Assembly (NCBI GenBank): GCA_037962975.1
Contig: CM075672.1
Span: 56,552,501 to 56,616,500, forward strand
DNA length: 64,000 bases
Direction of reading: 5' to 3'
Source: Clitoria ternatea
Lineage: Eukaryota > Streptophyta > Magnoliopsida > Fabales > Fabaceae
The stretch's first letter is position 1; each line of letters begins with the position of its first letter. This document shows, piece after piece, positions 23,920-35,900 of this stretch. A model generated the notes under the pieces. That model saw only the letters and a program-made list of their open reading frames with translations, had not been told where the DNA came from and made no database searches. The translations under genes were made by a program, and so were the position numbers.

Positions 23920-26900
23920 TGAACAGTCAAATTAGTCTTCAAAATATGGGGTATCTACCAATTAGATCCCTTAAAAATGATAGTTATCAAATAAGTCCTT
24001 CAAAGATTGATTCGATTACCATGTTAGTCACTTAAGGTCTTTCTCAACGATTAAAATCATTGTTATCAAAACCGAACCGGTTCGGCCAGTCCGACCGGTT
24101 GAACAGTGAACCGGTTAGATGACCGATCCGGGCCAATTCTTTAATCCTACCGGTTTAACCACGGTTCGACCCTGATGTGATCACAGTTTACTTAAATTGT
24201 ATCTTCACCGGTTCCATAACCGGTCCGGTTCTAAAAACATTGATTAAAATAGTTAAAACCATTAAGAAATAATTATTTTAACCACAAACAAAAAGCTAGT
24301 GACCAACATGGTGGCCTTTTCCTTTTGAGGACCAATTCGACTGTTTACTCTAAATAAAATTAGTAAGTTATTTTATAAATAATATATATAAAAATTCATG
24401 GAAAAAATATTCAAAAATTAATATCAATAAGAAAAATAAACTTAGGTTAGCAATAGCAAAACATAAAAAGAAAACTATAAAATTGTTTTTTAAATAAAAT
24501 GATAAATGATAAAATAGTAAAGTGAAATAATTTTACTATTAATTTACAAGGATTTTACTAGTCTTTGTTATTTATATATGTATATATGTATTATGGAAAT
24601 TTGTAGAATTTAGTGAAGATCATCATTATTGGTTTTGAAATTGTGTTTTGTAGTAGTCATCATGAAGCTATAGATTTTTGTGTTGAATTATGGAAATGTA
24701 ACAGAGACTATAAGTTTTGAACTTCATATAAAATTGAGATTTTTTTGACAAAAATAAATAATTAACTTATAAATAAGCCAAACAAGTTGAGATCAAACCT
24801 TTTTTTGAACAAACCAAGCACAAACTAAGATTTTTGACTCATTTAAATAAATGAATCAAGCTTGAACAACTCATTTTTTTAAAAGTCAAGCCAGATTTTG
24901 AAGTGTTCGACCCAACTTGACTCATTTACACCCACACTAACGAGTTCAAACTAATGTTGTTTAATTTTACAAGTAAATATGAAATTGCAAAAATGTACAT
25001 TTGCATATCTTAAACTTGGGTATTGAGCTTAACTCAATCCTAACTCATAGAATGAGAATTATCCTCACCTTGTATATCTTTAATTGGTCATATATGTGAG
25101 ACTTATAAAACACCCCCTCACACTCAAGAATGGAGCATGGATGAATACGACCCTCTCACACTCAGGAATGTAACATGGACCAATACGGGTGGCCTAATAA
25201 TGAATCTAGGATAGACTTTGATATTGTTAAAAGCCTCACATTGACTAGAGATATGGCCAATCAAAAGTATATAAGGTGGAGGGTAAACCTCATCCTATGA
25301 GCTAGCTTTTAGGAATGAGTTAGGCCTAATACCCAAATTCAAGATGGTATCAGAGCCTATCCTAGATCCGTTGTTGGGTCACCCATGTTGTCCACGCTCC
25401 ATTCCTGAGTGTGGGGGTGTTCTATAAGACCCACGGGCCACCCGTATTCATCCACACTCCATTCCTGAGCGCGAAGGGGTGTGTTAATAAGTCCTACTGG
25501 CCACTCGTATTCATCCGCGTTCCATTCCTGAGTGTGAAGGGGTGTGTTAACAAGTCTCGTGGGCCACCCGTATTCATCCACGCTCCATTCCTGAGCGTGA
25601 AGGGGTGTGTTAAAAGTCCCACATTGACTAGAGATATGACCAATCAAAAGTATATAAGGTGGAGGGTAAACCTTATCCTATAAGCTAGCTTTTAGGATTG
25701 AGTTAGGCCTAATACCCAAATTCAAGAGATATCCATCTTAAATTTGGGTATTGGACTTAACTCAATCCTAAAATCTAACTCATAAGATAATGATTACCCT
25801 CTATAATTTTAATTGTCCATATCTCTAATCAATGTGGGACTTATAAAAACACCCTCTCACGCTCAAGAATGAAGCTTGAATGAATACCAGTGACCCGTGG
25901 GACTTGTAAGAGTAACCTTAACATGGTATCAAAGCCAAAACTCAACTTCTTTCTGGTTATCATGGGTCAAAAGTTGTTATTTCGTTATAGGTCAAAAGTT
26001 ACCACTTGCCTGGTCTGTCAAGCTTCGTTGGAGGAGACGTGTTGAAAGTCTCACATCGCCAATCTTATAATATGTGGTATGATTTAAATACATGTTAAGC
26101 TAATCATCCCGTTGCCAGTTGATTTTAAGATGAAACCTTTAACGGTATATACATAGCAATTTGACTATGAAAACTTTTGTCGTGGTCACCTATGTTTCTC
26201 TGCATTTAGAACATGCCCATGCCCAGGTAAATCCCATGAGTTTGAAATTTAAAATCATCAACAGATACAGCCAGGCACACATGGATAAATGTCAAAAGCA
26301 ATTATAAATGTTTGTGAAGTCTCTACAATTCCAAGGTAGAGAAGTACCTTATGATAAATGCTACAAACACTAAGATGGCGACAACCTTTGCAAATGCTAG
26401 GACTCTGCAATCAGAAAATGAAGGCTTGTAATGGGAACCTGACAAGGTTGTTAATAAACATTACGTAAATTGTTGAAAAACCCATACCTGTAACATTGGA
26501 GGCAGTTTCTGCAAAGTTAATGCCTTGAGAATATCAGTTGCTAGTTCATTGCGTCGCATTATAAGCCCAATCAAGTCAGATCTTTGAACCACAATTCCCT
26601 TTGGGAAAAAAAGATGAAAAAGAAAATTACTTTTCTCAACAGAAAGAAACTGATAATTTAAGGGGGTGTTTGGTTTCCCGTTGGTTTGACCAATCCCAAA
26701 AAAAGATCCTACGGTCAAACGAAGTTTTGACTAACGGCACGAAGGGTCAAAATTGATCTTTAGATTTTTCCATTTTCATAACTTTGTTTCCCCAACTGCT
26801 TACCAAACGGACACTAAGGCAATAATTCTTACCTGTGTCTGATCAGATTGGAGATAATATAGAAGACCAGAATCAATAGTCTTCTGATACCTATTAGCAT

Positions 26901-29900
26901 AATCAGGTTAGCACAAAATAAATAAAAGAAATTCTCAGAAAATTTCTTCTATATATCTTATAAATAAATAGTTTTCACCTTTCTGACATCAAAAGAGTGT
27001 ACAAAATTACTTGGGCTCTGTGTTCTACTGATAACTGCAGATGACATGCAAGAGTTCTAAGTGAATAATATCACAAATACTAAATATTAATGTAATCTTA
27101 CTAGTATTTAAACATTTCCCTTGGAGTATCTATCTGGTCTCCTTTTTTATGGTTGAAAAGAAGTGAGGAGTGAGGACCAGAACTTACCTGACTTTGTGAT
27201 GTTTTCCCAGTTTTGAATTCTACTGGCATGATCTTTTCATCTGGTTCATCTTTTCGTGATTGAATCTTCACTCTGACTGAAGCATCAATCATCCCTTTCA
27301 AACCATATTTTGGAGCCCATGCCATCTCTTCAATATCAATTACCTACATTAATCACAAACTCTTTAAAAGTATACGTAATGTTCATTTTGTGGGAAATGT
27401 ACAATGTCCAGGCCAATGTGACATGCATTGATGATACATGAGCACATCCAGGATGATACATGAGCAGTACACTATCTATATCCACACTGAAAATTCAAAA
27501 AGTCTGCTCTCACATAAAATACAAGAATTTAGACTAGAGATAAGATTATATTAAATACAAGTGACAAAAGCCACAACAACACCCAAATTGAAAATGCAGA
27601 TGCACATTTGTAGTCAAATAAACAGCAGAGGCAGTGTTCCCTCAAAACTAGTAAAAGATGCATATCTTTGTCCGCACAACAGTATGTAAAAGATCAGTTA
27701 GTTAAACACAAGAGATCATATTAGAGCTTGCCTCAGATATGCCAACATTCAACGGCCCGTGATCAAATTCAAAATTGACATTAGGGTCTTTCCTTGCCTG
27801 TCAAAACACCAATCACCAGACACAATATTCAATAAACAAAAACAACAGAATAGATAAAATATTTCAATAGAAATAAATTTTGAACCAATATACTTTGAGA
27901 ATAATTAGCACATTTTAGTAGCACATGAAAAATTATAAATATAATATATATATATATAAATAATTTTATATTAATAAAAAATACTACACAAAAAATTTTC
28001 AGATTTTTTATATTTAAAATTAATTTTATTATATCATTTATTCGTTTCATTCCACTCTATTTCCTACTCATCTAAGTAAGTTAAACATAATAACTTTTTC
28101 AATTCTTTATTTTTTATTTCTACCCATCCACACCACATACTTTTCCATCCTACTTTTACTCTATCTCACCATCTTGATTCTCTCCTTTTTATTTCTATTC
28201 ACTCTATTTTGTCTCTCTAACAAAAAAAAAAAGTATTATAGTGGGAGAAAATGGATAGATCTAAGAGTAGTTAGGGCAGAGAAAAAGGGAAACAAATAGA
28301 AAGAGGGGTATCATATGATTTGAGTACGGATTAGGGCCTCTGGCATTGGAGAGTTCTAGGTCTCTCGAATACCTAGAGAGTTGTCTCTTTCTTTCACATC
28401 CTATCTATTAGAAATAGCAGACCTAACCTAACTCATCCCAAAAAAGTAAAAACTAGCTGATGAGTTCAGAGTTGCCACCATGGGTGTCAAACTCAAGAGT
28501 TAACTCAAAACTCATCCGAGTTTACTTTTTAGGTGGCCAAATAGCGACAACTCACTGGAGCTCCTTTGAAATGGTAAGTAAGATTATGTTTAAGGCTTTG
28601 CATAGGTTAGAAATTAGAATTAGAAATTTGAAATTTTGCACTTTATGCTTTGTTTCTAGATTCATACAAAGAGAACAAACCATCTGCATCAGAAAAAGAT
28701 GAATGACTTGGTTTATGTTATGGACAACTTGAAGTTAAAGACTAAACAAAGTAGAAAGGATGTTGTCTTATCTTTTGATTAGGTTTAATCCAGTGATGAA
28801 TAGATAATGGAAGACAATATTGAAGAGAATATTCAACAACCTAGACCAAGGGATGAGGAAGAGGTACAAATTAGCAATGTGGATGTGGTCAAGTGGAGGT
28901 TGGAAGTTCAAGCAATGCAAATGCAATATCAAATGACAATGAGGGACTTAATATGGATGTTGATGAACCCTCATCATTTGAGGAAGACCTTGATGTAGAT
29001 AAAAATGGAGTTGAAGACAGAGGATCATTAGTTTTTTTAGTATCGAGTCTACACCACCTCCATGAGTTTGCATTGCCTCGCGAGTCTAACAACCTTTGTT
29101 GCCACAAGCCTTATGAAGAGTATGCAGGTCATATTCCTAGTCACCGATGTGGGACATCTTAACATACCTAAAGCCTAGGACTGAACATTTGGTGCATAAA
29201 GTTTGTATAGGTAACCCAACATTCAAGGTTGATCAAACTCTGATACCAAATTAGAAATAATGGCCCTAACTCATCCCAAAAACTAACTCATGAGGTGAGA
29301 ATTGTCACAAGCCTTATAAAATTATATGGGTCATACTCCTAGCTGATGTGAAACATCTTAACACTATCAATAATATTTCATTGTCTTAAAATCTGAACAA
29401 ATTCTATCGGTTGAATTCTCTGCACTCTGAATTACTTTCCTTTTCTCACATTGCTTGGACTGAAATTGAATGAGATTGGTATGCTTTTCCTAAAGTATCA
29501 TTCAAAGCACCTTTAGCCTTTGTGATTTTTAACTAAGCATTGGTTGTTGAGATTTAATCTGGCTGCAGATAATGTGTGCGTGCTTTTCCATAGCCAAGTC
29601 CGAAACCACAACAATCTCTTCTATAAACTACAAATGCGCAGCTTCGACTGATATATTGAAGGGTATGATGATTTAATGTGGATTTTGATATTGACCCAGG
29701 ACATGACACTGCTAGGTACCCCCTATTAATATTTAGTTGCTTACAATATGTTAGTTACCCATTAATAGTTAGTTATTTACAATATATTAGTAAGGCTGAA
29801 TTAGTTAATGAGGTATGCTTCCTACAAATAAGAGAGGAGGTTGTGTGCGCGTGTGTGTGAGACAGAGAGAGGATCATTGAGAGGTGCAGACCCTCAAAGT

Positions 29901-32900
29901 TCTGCATAGCAGGTGTTCTATTCAGTAAATTGGAAGTTCTTCCCCACTTTCTAATAATTATACCAGGTTTCTATCAGACACCAATCAATGTATTACTTGG
30001 CAGCATGTTTTTGGCAAATGCATGAAAGAAAAACAGACCTATTTTCTGAATGAGAGAATGAGAGCAAATGTGTTTTGTGCAGGAATTTTCTGGGAGGAAA
30101 ACTGAAGTCAGAATGCCATTATTTTTTAGCGTGGTTGGTTCTAGCATTTTCTTTGCTATCTATAATGATCTTATGGTTCCGTGGAAAAGCATGGTCATTA
30201 GAAATGGATGAACAATAGCCAATACATGAGAGGTTTATCATTTTCTAACCTCTAATTACTTTTTTATTAGTTGGAATATGCTCCAAAGCCATTGTACAGT
30301 TGATTTGTTTGGAAGTATATTTCACCTTTTATCAAAAAAAAAATATACCCTCCCTTGTTTTAGATAGGATCAAATCCTATCAATTCTAATGTCAAAACAG
30401 CCTTAGATAGTGTTTGGGTTATAGATATGAACAGAACATAACAGGATATTTAGTCTAATTACATGTTTTTTGTACTTTATAGAAAGAACATAACGGTACA
30501 AAAATTTAAGCATTGGAAAATTTTGTTTCTTTTGAAAAACATGGAACAGATAAGAACGAAACAACACTATTTTCTTTAATTTTGTTATGACAAAATAACC
30601 TTAACTAATAATAATAATAACTATGATATTATATATATATAAAAAAATTATAATGATAATAATAGCCAATATTAATATTAACATTATGATTTTTCTAACC
30701 TGTTTAACCTTACAAAGGATAAGAAATCAAAACATATAAAGTTTTTTATCGGAAAGTGTGTTTTTGTGATTTGCCAAGTAGATCTAACCCAATTTCCAAT
30801 AAAAACTTTCTATTTTTTATTTCTTAACTTATGCAAGATTGCACAAGTTAGAAAAATTACTATTATTATTATTGTTGTTGTTATTATTGAAAGTCCCACA
30901 TTAACTAGAGATATGGTCAATAAAGAGTATATAAGGTGGGGGAAATCTTCATCTTAAGAGCTAGCTTTTAAGATTGAGTTAGGCCCAATATCCAAATTTA
31001 ACATGATATCAAAGTCTATCCGGTATTTGTCCACGCTCTAGATGTTCATTCATGGACGTGTAGGAGTGTGTTGAGAGTCTCACGTTAACCTAAGAGTATA
31101 TAAGGTGGGTTAGGCCCAATATCCAAATTTACCAATTATTATTTTCTATTAATTATAATATCTTTCATATATATATCTTATTAGCTAGATTTACTATAGC
31201 AAAGATAATAGTTAGTTCTACTATTATTATTCTATTAATATTAATATTAATTAGTTCTATTTTCGTCAAAAAAATATTAATTATTTTATTATCATCAACA
31301 TCATCAGTTGTATTATTATATTATACTAGCTAGTTCTAAAAAAATTATTCAACCATATATTTGACATGACAATGATACACATGTAATGAGTAATGATGCT
31401 TTGTTCTTTTTAATATGTCAAATATAGAAAAAAAAATCCTATTATGTTCAATTTTATAGTTACTAAACTAAATACGCCAAACACCATTGTCTTGTTTCAT
31501 AATGTTACATCTTATTCCATTTCTATTCCATTCATCCTTCAAACACTAACATCCCTTCTACCCTCTCTCATTCTAACAGACAATAGCATAAAAATTCTAT
31601 CACAAACATTGAAGATTGAACACCACAAATCTAATTAGTATGATATCTAGGATATGATTAAATTATGTTCTATATGTATTGAGATTGTTACTAGTCATCA
31701 AAATCGGAAAATAATATATATTGAAGGAAAGGTACAAAAAGAAAATAAGCCTTCTGAGTCAGTTACAACATAAGCAAAGGAATGACTTCTTTTCCGAGAG
31801 ATAATTAAAAATGCTTCAGAAAAATAGCATAAACTACTTGGACGCACCTCCGCATTTTTGAACTGTATGATCCAATTTAATAATCTAGGGATAGCATCAT
31901 TCAAGGTTCGGCGAACATCATTTTCATTAACTGCAACATACATATGTTAGAAGAAATTAATGATCCTCAAAAAATGATCCAGAGTCAACAGTCAATAAGT
32001 CGCATTAAAGAAAAACTTCTGTTGAACAAGTTCCAATCTATAGATGAGCAGTTGGCAATTGGCACATATAAATAAAAATGTCACACATGTGAGAACACAA
32101 AAACCACACCTCCACATGAATACAAACTTTCAATGTTTCTCTGTAATACCACTTCTGCATAATCTTTCATGAAATTTACAGTAGGGTTGTCTTTTACAAG
32201 CCCAGCCTGCACCAACAACAAACCAAGGAGCACCTTAAAAAATAGAATAAAAATTATAAATAAAAAACAGAAGCTTAATGTCTGACATGTCAGAATGAGA
32301 CATTAAAGTGCATGCACAGGGTGATTTTAGAGACCTGAAAAATTTGGTGAAGCAAGGTTCCAATTAATGCTGCAATTGAGTAATCATTGTATTTTAGCCT
32401 CTCATCTAAGACAACTCTCCTTGGGCAACTAAAACTGGCAGCAACCTGCAATAAACCTCATCAGAAATAAACACGCATGCAAACATAAATCAGGGAATAC
32501 AATACACTGAACTGAGTATAAGGGTATATGCTGCAGACAATGCAGCCTGAGAAGGGTATAGTTTCTTGCAATTCAGAGCCATGAATGCGAAAAGAGGACC
32601 AATTTACTAAATTGAACTAGGAATTAAGTTAATCAAATTTATGAGACTACAAATTACATGTGACATAGGGTGCTTCTTATAATGCAGTAACTTTCATGGA
32701 AGTTTAGGTCTAGCTGCAAAAACCGTGAAATTGTGCAACCCCATGATAGATTGTGATTTTTGCATCACTGACAACAAACAAAGAAAGACCACAACACACA
32801 AAATGGAAGATGAGGTAACAATACATCTTCACTCCCTTTAAACGTGTGACGCAGAAAAGCAAAATCAAAGTGCGGTAAGCAACAGTAACCATACTCCTCA

Positions 32901-35900
32901 GATAGAACTAAAATGAAAGAAATAAACCTTTTCACATTTCTTATCAACCAATGACAAGCAAAGAAAAACTTAGTCATGAACATCGGTGGCTAATTATAAA
33001 CATAAAGTTCAGTACAATTCTAAGCAGGTCCACACTCATGCTGGTTATTTAAAGTGTGGGCATCACTGTTTCATAAATAAAATTTTGATAAATCACCTAA
33101 ATACATTTTCCTAATAAATTAGGATAGAAGACTGAAGTCATGCATGGAAACATGTAATATAGTTGAGAGGGTAAAATGATAAATACCCTTGTTCCAGACA
33201 CTAGAATATCTGGGTGTATAATCAAAAAATTATTATCACGATCAACATCACAATTCCCCCCTTCATCAAATTGACCAATTATGTTCACAGTATCTCCAGG
33301 TGCAATTATGCTGTAAGACCTGGGATAAATTTAAAAAGGAATAAGAAATGCTAGATATATGATGATTGGAAAAGAGAATGACTGATGGGAAGGACAATAT
33401 AAAACTGAGAACTCAAAATTTGGATATTCATGTACAACAATGTAGTTTAAGAGTGCTCCATTATAACTTCAATAAATAGAAATCCCAATTACTATGAAAT
33501 GGAATCACATAATTGCCTTGTCTAGTGCCTTATTCTATGCTATGGGCCCTCATGAAAATGACACTGTGAACAGCCAGTCACAGAAGTAACAAAACTAACT
33601 ACAGTTACTACATTAATTATGACAGCTACTAATTCATAATTCCTCCATCAAACTAAAGCATACAGATATTCACCAAGCCTGTGACAACTAGCAATGCTTC
33701 CTAACAATATCTCTTCAATGAAATGACAACCAAAGTATCAAACATTTTATGTTTCGCATGAGAGTCAACACTCAGTGGTTGCCCGTGCGGATGTTATTGC
33801 ACAAGACCTGACAAAGATGGGCAAGCTTCCCATCCTCACTCCCAAAATCAACTATTCTAAGTTTGCACCACCCTTGACCATCATTATTTGTGAAGTCTTC
33901 AAGGAAGGGAGAAAATCAGTTGTAGCCAAGGTAATCACATACCGGTCGCGGCTTATCGCGGTAAGCCAAAAAAACTTTATAAAGGTCATAGCGGCCGCTA
34001 TAACGGCCTATGGCGGTTACATAGCGGACACAATAAAATAATGCAAAATATATACATAGCTGCATAATGTCATATAGAAGCAAAACAAACTACAATAATA
34101 TAATTTTAAAGCCAAGAAAACATCATAAGTCTTTGGTCAAGCAAATAATAATGCATAAAACATAGATCCTACGATAAAAGACAAGGAAAACAACAATGCA
34201 ACATATAGAAAAAGCCTAGAAATCTAATCATCTTCATCTTCATCTTCATCTTCCTCTCCTTCCTCTTCTTCAACATAATCATTCTCATTGTTAGGAATTA
34301 AGGAAAAGCCTTCAGCTTCTTCTCCTTCCGAGCTGTCGAAAACAATATCTTCCAATTCTTCTTCCTCCATGTCATCATCAAGTTCAGCTTCTCTTTCTTC
34401 TTCAACTTCAACCACTTTCTCTTTTCCTTTTCTTGTTGAAGAACCACTTCCTCTACCTCTACCCGTTTTAGACACTATTAAAGCAGATGTTTGATCTTTT
34501 CTCCTTTTCCTTTGCCTTGTGTAGACTATAGGCTCTCCAATCCTTGAAATTTGATAAACATCTCTCCACAATAAAGAATCATCTCCCTCAAAAACCCTCT
34601 CATCATCATGACCTCCATCATCCATTTCTCCAACTAGTCATTCATTACAATCATCAATCTCATTAAGGCAAATTGGATCAGTTTTATCCTTAAGGTTGTA
34701 TCTCCGTTTGAGTGCTTGGTTATACTTAACATAAACTAGATTATGCAATCTTTGATGCTCAAGCCTATTCCTTTTTTTAGAATGAATCTGCATGATTTAG
34801 AAATAAAAAATGTTAAGAAAATTTGTAGTGAATTTACTCTTAGAAAATAATCCAAAGATGATAATAATTACTTGCTCAAAGACACTCCAGGTTCTTTCAC
34901 AACCGGATGCACTGCAAGTTAAGCTCAAGATCTTTATGGCTAGATGTTGCAAATGAGGAGCATCAGAACCAAAGAGTCACCACTATTGAGCTGCAAAGCA
35001 AAAATTCCCAGTTGTTATTTCTTACTAACTTAACAATAACACTTATAAGCAAAGTAATTGTTGCTTTGATTTTACCTGGGGCTGTTTTGTTCCTCTTACT
35101 TACTGCAAGCTGACTACCAAACAATCCCTTTGCAGTTTTATAAGCATGTAGCTCCAATATTATCTTTTGCTCCACCTCTAGGTCTACCACCAACTTATGA
35201 ATGCACTCATACAGCCCTCTAACAACCACACTGTCAAACTCCATGCTGGGGTTAGCATAAAACAACTCCGGATTCAAAAAGTGACCAGCTACATGTAATG
35301 GGCGATGAAGCTGGCAATTCCAACTTTTGTCAATGATCTGAAAAACTTCTTTGTACTTTATCTCTTTATTTTTGAAAGACTTCATAATAGCTTCCTTTGC
35401 CTTGTCCATTGCTTCATAAATATATCCCATAGTTGGCTTTCTTTCTCCATCCACAAGGCGAAGAACCTTCATAAGTGGAGCCATCACTTTCAAGATATAC
35501 ACAACGTTCCTCCAAAAACTTGGCATTAGTATAGTTTTGCAAGCTTCCCTACCTTTGGCCTCCAATGACAACTTGTTTCCATTCCACTCATTCGAAACAA
35601 ACATTTTCCTAAGATTCACCTTCTCTTGATAGATTCTCTCCAAGAAAAGATAGGATGTCGCAAATCGAGTCACTGCATGTCTCACTAGCTCTCTTTTGTT
35701 TGTAAACTGCCTCAACAAGCTCAAAGTGTTTGAATGGCTATAAATGAAACCCACCAACGAGATTGCCCATTTAAGTGTCTTCTTAACGATTGGGATCTTG
35801 TCAATATCCTCCAACATCAAGTCTATGCAGTGTGCTGCACATGGAGTCCAGAAAATCTTTGGTCTCTTTTCCTCCAACTTCTTCCCAGCAAGAACATAAT

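Larger units (their letters stand above)
23361..26347 (-). other. DNA2 intron 16 (2987 bp)
   Basis: Contains a (TA)n tract, a TIR element (about 23918-24350) split by a hAT MITE, AT-rich DNA, and a nest of TRIM copies (25010-25960). The ends near the exons look unique. Confidence 0.7.
27798..31847 (-). other. DNA2 intron 10 (4050 bp)
   Basis: AT-rich DNA (27800-28250), a TRIM-like element of a second family (about 28409-29358), unassigned repeats (29670-29960), a possible TIR element (about 30400-31545) holding a decayed TRIM (30890-31130), and AT-rich DNA up to exon 10. Confidence 0.6.

Noticed and set aside
25357..25683. Overlapping ORFs of about 90 codons on both strands in the TRIM
   Set aside because: Produced by the repeated interior units; TRIMs are non-coding.
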